From: Aquabacterium commune
GTDB lineage: Bacteria > Pseudomonadota > Gammaproteobacteria > Burkholderiales > Burkholderiaceae_C
DNA length: 64,000 bases
Direction: 5' to 3'
Assembly (NCBI RefSeq): GCF_004362855.1
Contig: NZ_SNXW01000001.1
Location: forward strand, 618,121-682,120
Made by a program: the position numbers and the translations under genes. The notes under the pieces were generated by a model. It searched no databases. It was not told the DNA's origin and worked only from the letters and a program-made list of their open reading frames with translations. Shown here in pieces: positions 44,129-52,878 of this stretch (position 1 is the stretch's first letter; the number at the start of each line of letters is the position of its first letter).

Positions 44129-45247
44129 ATGCCCACCCCAGCCACCCACCCCACACCGCGCCGCATCCTCGTCGTCCGCCTGTCGGCACTGGGCGACATC
44201 GTCATGGCTTCGGGCCTGATCCCGGCGCTGAAAACAGCCTACCCCGATGCCGAGGTGTCGTGGTTGTGCGAAGAGGGCTGCGCGCCCTTGTTGAAGCACA
44301 ACCCGCGCTTGAAGCAGGTGCTGATCTGGCCGCGCACGCAGTGGGAGCAACTGTTCAAGGCCAAGCGCTACCTGGCGCTGTGGCGCGAGGTGCGGCAGTT
44401 CCGCGCCATGCTGCGCGCACAGCAGTTCGACCTGGTGCTCGATGCGCAAGGCCTGCTCAAAAGCGGCCTGCTGGCCTGGTTCACGGGTGCGCCGCGCCGC
44501 GTCAGCATCATCGCCCGCGAAGGCAGCCACCGCCTGGTGCACGAGGTGGTGACGCCCACGCATGGCGCCGACCCGGTGATGGGCTCGGAGTACCGCTTCC
44601 TGTCGCGCTACCTGGGCGCACCGCAAGGCAGCTTCGTGCACGACCTGGCCGTGGGCGAAGCACAGCAGGCCCGTGCGCGCCAGGTGCTGGCCGAAGCCCT
44701 GCAGGCCGCGCACACGCCGCACTCTGGCCGCCCGCTGGTGGTGCTGTGCCCCTTCACCACGCGCCCGCAGAAGCACTGGGTCGAAGCGAATTGGGCCGAG
44801 CTGGCGCAAGCGCTGTGGGACCAAGGGCTGCAGCCCGTGGTGCTGGGTGGGCCGACCGACCGTGAAGCCGCGGCGCGCATCGTGGCCGACGTGCCGCAAG
44901 TGCCCTCGCTGGCCGGTGTGCTCAAGCTGGACGAGAGCGTGGCGCTCATCGCCGACGCGCACTTGCTGGTGGGCGTGGACACCGGCCTGACGCACATGGG
45001 CTCTGCACTGCGCGTGCCCACGCTGGCCCTGTTCGGCTCGACCCGGCCCTACCTGCAAGGCCCCACGCCCATGACCCGCGTGATGTACGACGCCCTGCCC
45101 TGCTCGCCCTGCCGGCGCCGCCCGACCTGCAACGGCGACTTCACCTGCATGAAGCAGCTCACCGTGGAGCGCGTCAGCCTGCAGGCACTGGAGCTGCTGG
45201 CACTGCGGGCCGCAGAGCCCGGCCTGGCGGCGGGAGGCGAGGCATGA
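44129..45247 (+). CDS. Family 9 glycosyltransferase (LPS heptosyltransferase-like)
   Basis: 372 residues. The GT9 fold is clear: ILVVRLSALGDIVMASGLIPAL near residue 13, and the donor-site segments VVLCPFTTRPQKHW, VLGGPTDREAA and VGVDTGLTHMGSALRVPTLALFG. A Cys-rich end (CSPCRRRPTCNGDFTC) is common in heptosyltransferase I relatives. It would use ADP-heptose, made by the hld genes a few kb away. It overlaps the next gene by 4 bases (ATGA). Whether it is WaaC- or WaaF-like cannot be decided. Confidence 0.8.
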   Translation: MPTPATHPTPRRILVVRLSALGDIVMASGLIPALKTAYPDAEVSWLCEEGCAPLLKHNPRLKQVLIWPRTQWEQLFKAKRYLALWREVRQFRAMLRAQQFDLVLDAQGLLKSGLLAWFTGAPRRVSIIAREGSHRLVHEVVTPTHGADPVMGSEYRFLSRYLGAPQGSFVHDLAVGEAQQARARQVLAEALQAAHTPHSGRPLVVLCPFTTRPQKHWVEANWAELAQALWDQGLQPVVLGGPTDREAAARIVADVPQVPSLAGVLKLDESVALIADAHLLVGVDTGLTHMGSALRVPTLALFGSTRPYLQGPTPMTRVMYDALPCSPCRRRPTCNGDFTCMKQLTVERVSLQALELLALRAAEPGLAAGGEA

Positions 45248-46344
45248 AGGTCTTGCACGTCGAAGCCGGCATGCACCTCTACGGCGGTGCGCTGCAGGTC
45301 GTGTTCCTGCTGCGTGGTCTGAAGGCGCGCGGCATCGACTGTGTGTTGGCCTGCCCCACCGGCAGCGCCATCGCCACCGAGGCCGCGCCACACGCCACCG
45401 TCGTCCAGATGACGATGAAGGGCGATGCGGACGTGGCCCTCACCGGCCGGCTGCGCGCCCTCATCCGCGAGGTCCAGCCCGACGTGGTGCACCTGCACAG
45501 CCGCCGTGGCAGCGACATCTGGGGCGCGCTGGCCGCACGGCTGGAAGGCGTGCCCGTGGTGCTCAGCCGCCGCGTGGACAACCCCGAATCGCGCTTCGTG
45601 GTCAAGCTCAAGTACCGGCTCTACGACGAAGTGGTGACCATCTCCGATGGCATCCGCCAGGTGCTGCTGTCCGAGGGTGTGCCGCCGGCCAAATTGCACT
45701 GTGTGCTCAGCGCGGTGGACACGGCGCACTACCGGCCAGACCGTTCGCACCAGGCCTGGTTCCGCGAGACCTTCGGCCTGAACGAGGGCGAGCTGGTCAT
45801 CGGCATGGTGGCGCAGTTCATCGCCCGCAAAGGCCACAGCACGCTGCTCGACGCCCTGCCCGCGGTGCTGGCGGCGCACCCGAACGCGCGGGTGCTGCTG
45901 TTCGGCCAAGGCCCGCTGCGCGATGAGATTTCCGCGCGCGTGCAGGGCGATGCCCTGCTGACCCAGCACGTGCAACTGCCCGGCTTCCGCAAAGACCTCG
46001 ACCGCATCCTGCCCTGCCTGGACGTGCTAGCCCACCCGGCGTTCATGGAAGGGCTGGGCGTGTCGCTCTTGCAGGCGGCGGCCTGTGGCGTGCCCCTGGT
46101 GGGCGGTCGCGCAGGCGGCATCCCCGAAATCGTCCAACCGGGGCTGAATGGCGAGCTGATCGAGCCGGGCGACACCGCCGCCTTGACGGCTGCTTTGAAC
46201 AAGCTGCTGGGCTCAAGCGATGTGCGCCAGCGCTACGGCCAGGCCGGCCGCGCCTGGGTGGAGCAGAGCTTCTCGATCGACGCGATGGTGAGCGGCAACC
46301 TGGGCGTGTACGGGCGTGCCATCGCGCGGCACGCTGCACGCTGA
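45244..46344 (+). CDS. Family 4 glycosyltransferase
   Basis: 366 residues, GT-B fold. Starts VLHVEAGMHLYGGALQVVFLL, then HLHSRRGSDIWGALAA, GMVAQFIARKGHSTLLDALPAV, and the E-x7-E segment GLGVSLLQAAACGVPLVGGRAGGIPEI, where the first catalytic-site Glu is replaced by Gly in MEGLGVSLLQ order typical of many LPS enzymes. Its ATG lies in the previous stop (ATGA), with GAGG just before it. The convergent hldC-gmhB gene ends 10 bases away. Confidence 0.83.
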   Translation: MKVLHVEAGMHLYGGALQVVFLLRGLKARGIDCVLACPTGSAIATEAAPHATVVQMTMKGDADVALTGRLRALIREVQPDVVHLHSRRGSDIWGALAARLEGVPVVLSRRVDNPESRFVVKLKYRLYDEVVTISDGIRQVLLSEGVPPAKLHCVLSAVDTAHYRPDRSHQAWFRETFGLNEGELVIGMVAQFIARKGHSTLLDALPAVLAAHPNARVLLFGQGPLRDEISARVQGDALLTQHVQLPGFRKDLDRILPCLDVLAHPAFMEGLGVSLLQAAACGVPLVGGRAGGIPEIVQPGLNGELIEPGDTAALTAALNKLLGSSDVRQRYGQAGRAWVEQSFSIDAMVSGNLGVYGRAIARHAAR

Positions 46345-46354
46345 ACTCAGCCCT

Positions 46355-47440
46355 TCATCGGGCTTTCAGCAAGGCGTCCACGCAGGCTGCCAGGTCGGCA
46401 TGCGCCGCATCGGCACCGGCCAGACCATCGACAGATTCGGCATTGTCCGACCGCACGATGTATGCACGGCCCACGCCCGCGGCACGGGCCGCTTCGATGT
46501 CCGAAGGCTTGTCGCCCACCATGAAGGAATCGGCCAGCGACAGGCCATGCTCGCGCGCAGCCCGCAAGATCATGCCGGGTTCGGGCTTGCGGCAATCGCA
46601 ATCCACGGCCAGCTCGGGCACCGTGCCCTTGGGGTGGTGCGGGCAGTGATAGACCGCCTCGACCTCGGCACCGGCCTCTTTCAACGCGGTGCGCATGTGC
46701 GTGGTCAGCACCTGGAACTGGTCCTCGGTGTACATGCCGCGCGCCAGGCCCGACTGGTTGGTCACGACGATGAGCACATAACCGGCTTCGCGCAAGCGGC
46801 GCATGGCGTCCACCGCACCGGGCACAAACTCGAACTCGTCCCACTGGTGCACATAGGCCCGGTCCAGGTTGATGACGCCGTCGCGGTCCAGGAAAGCGGC
46901 CTTGCGCGGTGACGTCAAGGCCGAGGCCTGCGGCACGGCCTCCGACGATTGCCCGGCGCGGATGCGCTTGACCAGCGAGGTCGTGGAGTAGCCATCGACG
47001 AAAGGAATCGCCAGCGCCTCACCGCCCCAGGAACGCACCACGGCGGTCTCTTCCAGGGTCTCCATGTCGTAGTCGCCGCCCTTGACGTAGAGGTCGGGGC
47101 GCGCGTCCTTGATCAGCGCCACGGGCGTGCGCTCGTCGAAGAAGGTCACCAGCGAGACAGACGCCAGCCCGGCCAGCACGGCGGCGCGGTCTTCGGCCTT
47201 GTTCAGCGGGCGGTCCGGGCCCTTGCCCAACATGCGCGCCGACGCATCCGAGTTCACGGCCACCACCAGCGAGCCACCCAGTTGGCGGGCCTCGTGCAGG
47301 TAGGCCACGTGGCCGCGGTGCAGCACGTCGAACACGCCGTTGGTGAAGACGACGGGCTTGGGCAGCGCGGCCATGCGCGCAGCGATGTCCTCGCGCGCGC
47401 AGACCTTGTCCATCAGGGATTGGAAGGGGTGGCCGCTCAT
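46355..47440 (-). CDS. hldC-gmhB: Fused heptose-1-phosphate adenylyltransferase / heptose-1,7-bisphosphate 7-phosphatase
   Basis: 361 residues with two enzymes in one chain. Residues 1-161 are an HldC (RfaE2) nucleotidyltransferase: FTNGVFDVLHRGHVAYLHEA with the HxGH site at 41-44 and the YSTTSLV motif at 151-157. Residues 179-361 are a GmhB HAD phosphatase: catalytic Asp185 in LDRDGVINLDR, VVTNQSGLARG, the zinc site Cys266, His268, Cys281, Cys283, and GDKPSDIEAA. The two act in sequence on the ADP-heptose pathway: the phosphatase makes heptose 1-phosphate, the transferase adenylylates it. A linker of about 17 residues joins them. The ATG overlaps the hldA stop (ATGA). Confidence 0.92.
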   Translation of the reverse strand: MSGHPFQSLMDKVCAREDIAARMAALPKPVVFTNGVFDVLHRGHVAYLHEARQLGGSLVVAVNSDASARMLGKGPDRPLNKAEDRAAVLAGLASVSLVTFFDERTPVALIKDARPDLYVKGGDYDMETLEETAVVRSWGGEALAIPFVDGYSTTSLVKRIRAGQSSEAVPQASALTSPRKAAFLDRDGVINLDRAYVHQWDEFEFVPGAVDAMRRLREAGYVLIVVTNQSGLARGMYTEDQFQVLTTHMRTALKEAGAEVEAVYHCPHHPKGTVPELAVDCDCRKPEPGMILRAAREHGLSLADSFMVGDKPSDIEAARAAGVGRAYIVRSDNAESVDGLAGADAAHADLAACVDALLKAR

Positions 47441-48378
47441 GCGAACAGCTCCTCGTAGCTCAGCGTGGCGGTGCCGAACTTGGCCACCACCAGGCCGCCG
47501 GCGCGGTTGGCGTGCGCCATGGCGTCGGCCATCGACAGGCCGCAGGCCATCATCAGGGCCATCGTGGCGATGACGGTGTCGCCCGCGCCGGTGACATCGG
47601 CCACCTCGCGCGCCTGCGCCTGCACATTGCTGACCTGGCCCGGCTCGAACAGCGACATGCCTTCTTCGGAGCGCGTCAGCAGCAAGGCGTCGAGGCCCAG
47701 CTGCACGCGCAGCGCCTCGGCCTTGGCGATGAGATCCGCCTCGTCCTTCCAGTTGCCAATGACCTGCTGCAGCTCCGCGCGGTTGGGCGTGATGACGGTG
47801 GCGCCGGCATAGCGGGCGTAATCGCTGCCCTTGGGGTCGATGAGGACGGGCTTGCCGGCCTGTCGGGCCATCTCGATCATGCGGGGGATGTGGGCCAGGC
47901 CACCCTTGCCGTAGTCCGAAAACAGCACGACGTCGTGGTTGGCGAGTTCGCGCTCGAAATCGCCCAGCATCTGCGCCAGCACCTCGTGGGTGGGTTCGCG
48001 CTCGAAGTCCACGCGCAGCAGCTGCTGGTTGCGCCCGATGATGCGCAGCTTGACGATGGTCTGCATGCCCGGGTCCTGGCCCAGCACGGTGGCCACGCCG
48101 TGGGCCTCCAGCAATTCGCGCAGGCGGCGGGCCGGCTCGTCCTGGCCGACCATGCTCAGCAGGGTGACGCTGCCACCCAGGGTCTTGACGTTGAGCGCGA
48201 CGTTGGCGGCACCGCCCACGCGCTCCTGCTCGCTGGCCACACGGACCACGGGCACCGGGGCTTCGGGCGAGATGCGCTCCACAGCGCCGAACCAGTAGCG
48301 GTCGAGCATCACATCGCCCACCACCAGCACACGGCGGCTGGCGAGCGTCTGGCGGTCGGGGCAAACGGTCGGTTTCAT
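47437..48378 (-). CDS. hldA: D-glycero-beta-D-manno-heptose-7-phosphate kinase
   Basis: 313 residues, PfkB-type sugar kinase. It phosphorylates heptose 7-phosphate at C1. Typical regions: LVVGDVMLDRYWFG near residue 18, VGGAANVALNVKTLGG near 54, DPKGSDYARYAGA, TPNRAEL, and the catalytic anion-hole DVTGAGDTVIATMAL near 261. It is the stand-alone kinase half of E. coli HldE. I chose the ATG at 48378 (MKPTVCPDRQ). The gene overlaps hldC-gmhB by 4 bases, so kinase, phosphatase and adenylyltransferase are made together. Confidence 0.93.
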   Translation of the reverse strand: MKPTVCPDRQTLASRRVLVVGDVMLDRYWFGAVERISPEAPVPVVRVASEQERVGGAANVALNVKTLGGSVTLLSMVGQDEPARRLRELLEAHGVATVLGQDPGMQTIVKLRIIGRNQQLLRVDFEREPTHEVLAQMLGDFERELANHDVVLFSDYGKGGLAHIPRMIEMARQAGKPVLIDPKGSDYARYAGATVITPNRAELQQVIGNWKDEADLIAKAEALRVQLGLDALLLTRSEEGMSLFEPGQVSNVQAQAREVADVTGAGDTVIATMALMMACGLSMADAMAHANRAGGLVVAKFGTATLSYEELFA

Positions 48379-48515
48379 GGCGGTCGGTCCGGCAAGCAAA
48401 AGAGGTCTGAGGAAGACCCGTATTGTCGGCACAAATGTGTCAGTTCTCATCAACGGCAAGACCAAGCTCGGGGCAAGGCAAAATACCGGGTTAGCCGTCC
48501 GCCCACCTTTTGTGC

Positions 48516-49541
48516 ATGCCCACTTCGAATGACTCCCGGCCCCGCACCGTCGTCTTGCTGCAATACGCCGGCATCGGTGACCTGGTCTGGCACATCCCCT
48601 ACTTCAAGCTGATCGCCGACCAGAGCCAGGACGGGCGCGTCACCGTGGTCGCCCAGCCCTCGACGCTCACGCGCGCCTTCATCGGCAAGGAACCCTGGGT
48701 GGCAGAGGTCATCGACCACGACCACCGCCCCCGCCGTGGCGAAAAACGCCGCGGCAAGCACGCGGGTTTCGCGGGCATGTGGCGCATGGCACAACAGCTC
48801 AAGGCCGGCCGCTTCGACCGCATCGTCCTGTTCTCTGGCCGCCCCAGCCGCGGCCTGGTGGCCTGGCTCAGCGGCATCCGCATCCGCCAAGGCTTCGGCT
48901 ACCGCTTCCTGCAGCGCATGTTCCTCAACAGCGGCCCCTTCATCGAGGCCTACCAAGGCCCCTCGCTGGCGGTCTATCCCGAGGCCAGCGCCTTCATGGT
49001 GGCCCACGGCTACTGCCCCGAGCCCATCGTGCCGCACCTGCACCCGCCCACCGAGTTGCTGGCGCAGATGCAGACGCGCCTGGCGAACATGCCCCACCCG
49101 CTTTACGCTTTTGCCATCGGCACCAGCGAAACGCACAAGCAGTGGGGCGTGCAGAACTACGCCGATCTGGCCTGTGCCCTGATCGCCGAAGGCGCGGGCG
49201 TGATGCTGCTGGGCGGCCCGGGCGAGGTGGCCCTGGCGCGCGAAATCGAAGCCTTGATCCCTGACAAGGCCCGCCACGCCCTGACCCTCGTGACCGACGC
49301 GCCCGTGCTGGGCAGCGCCGCGGCCTTGCAAGTGGCCGATTTCTGCGTGGGCAACGACACCGGCATGGTCAACGTGGCCGCCGCGGTGGGCCGCCCCAGC
49401 TTCGTCATCATCGGCTCGCGTCCGACGCTCGACCAGGACCCGCACAACATGCGCAACGTCACGGCAGCCCGCCTGTCCGACATCACCGTCGAGCGCGTGC
49501 TCGACCTGCTGAGAGAGGCCCGTCATGGCGCAAACGCCTGA
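48516..49541 (+). CDS. Family 9 glycosyltransferase (heptosyltransferase-like)
   Basis: 341 residues. GT9 features: VVLLQYAGIGDLVWHIPYFKL at the start (the usual G-I/L-GD), AIGTSETHKQWGVQNYADL near residue 196, MLLGGPGEVALA, and VGNDTGMVNVAAAVGRPSFVI near 282. It differs from the other GT9 gene in the cluster, so probably adds another heptose or a related sugar. ATG at 48516; TTG at 48510 is less likely. Its 3' end overlaps msbA by 17 bases. It diverges from hldA. Confidence 0.8.
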   Translation: MPTSNDSRPRTVVLLQYAGIGDLVWHIPYFKLIADQSQDGRVTVVAQPSTLTRAFIGKEPWVAEVIDHDHRPRRGEKRRGKHAGFAGMWRMAQQLKAGRFDRIVLFSGRPSRGLVAWLSGIRIRQGFGYRFLQRMFLNSGPFIEAYQGPSLAVYPEASAFMVAHGYCPEPIVPHLHPPTELLAQMQTRLANMPHPLYAFAIGTSETHKQWGVQNYADLACALIAEGAGVMLLGGPGEVALAREIEALIPDKARHALTLVTDAPVLGSAAALQVADFCVGNDTGMVNVAAAVGRPSFVIIGSRPTLDQDPHNMRNVTAARLSDITVERVLDLLREARHGANA

Positions 49542-51279
49542 TCAAGCAATGGAACTGAAGGAAACCGGACGCAAGATCCTCGCGTACGGCAAACCCCACT
49601 GGAAGAAGTTCGCCGGGGCCTTCCTGCTCTTCACGGCGGGGGCGGCGGTCGAGCCGGTCATCCCGGCCCTGTTCAAGAAGCTGATCGACTCGGGCTTCAA
49701 GGAAGGGCTCAACTACCCCCTGTGGCTGGTGCCCATCGTCATCATCGGCCTCTTCCTGGTGCGCGGCCTGTTCAACTTCGCGGGCAACTACGCGATGACG
49801 GACAGCGTCTCCAGCGTGGTGCTCAGCCTGCGCCGCGACCTGATGCGCGGCCTGCTGCGCGCCGATGCCAGCTTGTTCACCTTGATCAGCCCCGGTGTGG
49901 CCGTCACCAAGATCATCAACGACCCACAGTTCGCCTCGCAGACGCTGGGCAACGTCGTGATTTCCGTGATCAAGGACTCCATGACCCTGGTGTTCCTGCT
50001 GGGCTACCTGCTGTACCTGAACTGGCAGCTCACCTTGCTGTCCTTCGTCAGCATGCCGCTGCTGGGTTTCTTGCTCAAGCGCGTGCAAAAGCGCCTGCAG
50101 CATGTGGGCCAGGCCCAGTACGAATCGCAGCAGCGCCTGGTCAACACGGTGGACGACAACGCCCGCGCCTGGCGCGTGGTGCGCACCTTCGACGCCGCTG
50201 ACTTCGAGCTGGCCCGCTTCGACAAGGAAGCCCATGTGCTGCGCCGCATGGTGCTCAAGACCATGGCCACCAGCTCCCTCATCACCCCGATGACGCAGGT
50301 CGTGGCCGCCATCGGCGTGTCGATCATCATCACCCTGGCCATCCACCAGGCGAGCCAAGGCTCGACCACGGTGGGCGAATTCGTCTCCTTCATCACGGCC
50401 CTGCTGATGACGATCTCGCCCATGCGCCACCTCACCGACGTGTACCAACCGGTCACCGGTGCGCTCATCACCGCGCGCGGTGCCTTCGACCTGATCAACG
50501 CGCCGGTCGAGCCTGACAACGGCACGCTGGAGATGCCCATCTCGCGCGGCGACATCGCCTTTGACAACGTCAAGGTGCATTACGAGGGCGCGGCCGCGCC
50601 ATCCCTCAACGGCTTCAAGCTGCACATCGAACCCGGGCAAACGGTGGCCCTCGTGGGGTCGTCGGGCGCAGGCAAGACCACGGTGGTCAACACCCTGCTG
50701 CGCTTTGCCAACCCGTCCGAAGGGCACATCCTGCTCGATGGCACTCCCATCGAAGACCTCAAACTGGCCAGCCTGCGCCGGCACTTTGCCGTGGTGTCGC
50801 AAGACATCGTCCTGTTCGACGGCAGCGTGGCGCAGAACGTCGCCTACGCCAGCCCGCTGGGCATCGACCGCGCCAAGGTGGAGCAATGCCTGCGTGCGGC
50901 CAACCTCTGGAACCACGTGTCCACCATGGCCCAAGGCATGGACACGGGCATCGGCACCAACGGCAGCATGATGTCGGGCGGCCAGCGCCAACGCCTGGCC
51001 ATCGCGCGCGCCCTGTACCGCGACGCCGCGGTGTGGATCTTCGACGAAGCCACCTCGGCGCTCGACTCGGAATCCGAGGCCGTGGTGCAACGCTCCATCG
51101 AGGACCTGCGCCACGCCAAGACGCTCATCCTCATCGCGCACCGCTTGAGCACCATCAAAAATGCCGACGTCATCTGCGTGATGTCTGAAGGGCGTATCGT
51201 CGAGCAAGGCACCCATGCCGAGCTGATGGCCCTGGGCGGCATCTATGCCGGCATGGTGCGCATCCAGTCTGCGGACTGA
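49525..51279 (+). CDS. msbA: MsbA-like lipid A/LPS ABC exporter
   Basis: 584 residues: six membrane helices (residues about 25-320) joined to one ATPase domain. Walker A GSSGAGKT near 377, Q-loop VVSQDIVLF, signature MSGGQRQRLAIARAL near 484, Walker B VWIFDEATSALDSES, H-loop AHRLS. It would flip lipid A-core across the inner membrane as a homodimer. The start ATG at 49525 has GAGAGG 6 bases before it and lies inside the previous gene. The position within the LPS cluster supports MsbA over a drug exporter. Confidence 0.88.
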   Translation: MAQTPDQAMELKETGRKILAYGKPHWKKFAGAFLLFTAGAAVEPVIPALFKKLIDSGFKEGLNYPLWLVPIVIIGLFLVRGLFNFAGNYAMTDSVSSVVLSLRRDLMRGLLRADASLFTLISPGVAVTKIINDPQFASQTLGNVVISVIKDSMTLVFLLGYLLYLNWQLTLLSFVSMPLLGFLLKRVQKRLQHVGQAQYESQQRLVNTVDDNARAWRVVRTFDAADFELARFDKEAHVLRRMVLKTMATSSLITPMTQVVAAIGVSIIITLAIHQASQGSTTVGEFVSFITALLMTISPMRHLTDVYQPVTGALITARGAFDLINAPVEPDNGTLEMPISRGDIAFDNVKVHYEGAAAPSLNGFKLHIEPGQTVALVGSSGAGKTTVVNTLLRFANPSEGHILLDGTPIEDLKLASLRRHFAVVSQDIVLFDGSVAQNVAYASPLGIDRAKVEQCLRAANLWNHVSTMAQGMDTGIGTNGSMMSGGQRQRLAIARALYRDAAVWIFDEATSALDSESEAVVQRSIEDLRHAKTLILIAHRLSTIKNADVICVMSEGRIVEQGTHAELMALGGIYAGMVRIQSAD

Positions 51280-51288
51280 CCGGAAAGG

Positions 51289-52662
51289 CTACCTGTTCAT
51301 GCCTTGGCGCCCCTGCCAAGCGGCATATTCCAGCGGGCGAATGCCAAAGCGCACGGCATTGCCAGCATGCATTGCAGCCAACTCGTTCAGCACCAACTGA
51401 ACAAACGGTTCGCGCTCTGAGGGGGCCACTGTGGGCGGCACCTTGCCTCTCACTGCCAGCGCCGTGGCCACGTCCCCTTGCCTCACGATGGCCGCGATCA
51501 CCTCTGCCAGCGCCTGACGGTGGCGCAAACGGAAGAGGTCAGGCGGCACGAGGGTTTGCTTCACGGCGACGTACTGCTGGCAAGAGCGCTCGTAAGCCCA
51601 CACAAAAACATCGCGCAGCAACTCCACCCTGTTCAGCTCGTACACCCCCAGCATGGCTGCCACATAGGCTTGTTGAGGCACGTCGATGAACGACAGCGGG
51701 CACAGGTTGTGCCTGATGAACGGAATGTTCGCCGCCAGGCGCGACACGCGCTTGTTCACATCCTCGAAGGGCTGCAGATAGGGCAAGTGCACCATCAGGA
51801 AAAAGGCTTGCTCGAACGGATCCTCGATCTCCGCGGCCATTTGAACCACGATGCCGAAGAGCTCCTCCAGGCGCTGAGGCAGGGCAATGGGCAAATAGAC
51901 ACTGCCGCCGATCTCCACTGCGCGTCGACGGATGCGACCCACAGCAGCAGGGTCCGCCATCAAGCCGTCTGACAGAAACGCATGCAAGGCAATGAGCGTG
52001 TTCGCTTCCACCCTGGCATTTTCCGGGTTGAGCACGAGGTACTCGATGGCCTGCTTGTGGTTCAGGATCATCTGCGTCTCCAACGCATCCTTGCCCTCGG
52101 CGACCTGACCGAACTCGATCAGCCGTTCAGTGTCCAGCCGGCTGTAGGTATTGCCCTCCAGGTGCGACGAAGCCCATGACAAATCAATCAACAGCCTGTT
52201 GAGGATGTCTCTGGCAAAAGTGCCTGCGGGTGTTTGCGCTGCTGGCGAGCGGCCCAAGGCATGCAACTGATCACGCAAATCGATCGGTAGATAGGCGGTG
52301 CTATTGGGCTGGTACTGTTCAAGGAACTGCAGGCGATAGCCAACCGGGCTGCGCAAATGACGGGGCTTGGCAACATGGGCACGGATTTCCGCGCCCTGCG
52401 CTGAAACCGGCACATCGCTTTCCGTCGAACCCGGAAATGACAACCCCGCCGCATGCAGGATGCGGTAACGCGTGGCCCGCCGGGCACCGACCATCTCGAC
52501 GCGCTGCAGCGCCACCAGCAAAGCCAAACGGCGTTGCAGGGTTCTGCGCTGACCGCCCTCGCCCAACTGCCGCAGGATCGCGTCGATGCCCAGCCCCTCG
52601 GGCTCGGCCCCAATCATGGCCACCAGCGCGTCCAATTCTTCAGGTGGGATGGTGCGTGCCAT
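51289..52662 (-). CDS. Fic-fold protein with winged-helix N-terminus and degenerate active site
   Basis: 457 residues. The N-terminal 70 residues look like a winged helix (ILRQLGEGGQRRTLQRRLALL, then RVEMVGARRATRYRI). A Fic domain follows. Its active-site motif reads QPFEDVNKRVSR (297-308) where active AMP-transferases have HPFxDGNGRxxR: the catalytic His is Gln297 and the first Gly is Val302, so AMPylation is doubtful. An inhibitory-helix motif SSHLEGN (165-171) is present. ATG at 52662 with AAGGAG 8 bases upstream. Two operator-like repeats lie just before it, and it sits as the only non-LPS gene between msbA and hldD. It is most likely a repressor-like regulator, possibly of itself. Confidence 0.75.
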   Translation of the reverse strand: MARTIPPEELDALVAMIGAEPEGLGIDAILRQLGEGGQRRTLQRRLALLVALQRVEMVGARRATRYRILHAAGLSFPGSTESDVPVSAQGAEIRAHVAKPRHLRSPVGYRLQFLEQYQPNSTAYLPIDLRDQLHALGRSPAAQTPAGTFARDILNRLLIDLSWASSHLEGNTYSRLDTERLIEFGQVAEGKDALETQMILNHKQAIEYLVLNPENARVEANTLIALHAFLSDGLMADPAAVGRIRRRAVEIGGSVYLPIALPQRLEELFGIVVQMAAEIEDPFEQAFFLMVHLPYLQPFEDVNKRVSRLAANIPFIRHNLCPLSFIDVPQQAYVAAMLGVYELNRVELLRDVFVWAYERSCQQYVAVKQTLVPPDLFRLRHRQALAEVIAAIVRQGDVATALAVRGKVPPTVAPSEREPFVQLVLNELAAMHAGNAVRFGIRPLEYAAWQGRQGMNR

Positions 52663-52693
52663 GCTGTGGGCTCCTTGCGACCGAGGCCGTATC

Positions 52694-52711
52694 GCGACAA
52701 ATGACTGTCGC
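52694..52711. promoter_or_regulatory. Operator-like inverted repeat 1, fic promoter
   Basis: GCGACA-AATGAC-TGTCGC, perfect 6-bp arms, 32 bases upstream of the fic start. The half-site TGTCGC is shared with the second repeat nearby, as is the AATGAC/AATGAAC centre, which points to one binding protein. Confidence 0.6.
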
Positions 52712-52719
52712 ACAGAATT

Positions 52720-52746
52720 TTATGCGCCAAATGAACTGTCGCATAA
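52720..52746. promoter_or_regulatory. Operator-like inverted repeat 2, fic promoter
   Basis: TTATGCGCCA-AATGAAC-TGTCGCATAA: 10-bp arms with a single mismatch, including perfect TTATGCG/CGCATAA ends. It lies 9 bases from repeat 1 and overlaps where a leftward promoter for the fic gene would be expected. Confidence 0.6.
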
Positions 52747-52878
52747 CAGCATTCGCTCATGCCTCACACGCTACACACCACATCCAACGGCGACATCCAG
52801 GCTGCTGGGCTCAGTTCAGCGGAGCGTAAAAAGGCCGCGGGCATAATCTGGCTCTCATTTCAGACTTGAGCCCACCCC

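Noticed and set aside
46355-48364. A single 669-codon frame that would extend HldC-GmhB upstream through hldA
   Set aside because: The first 308 codons are an off-frame reading of hldA, which is a clear kinase in its own frame. The true start is the ATG at 47440.
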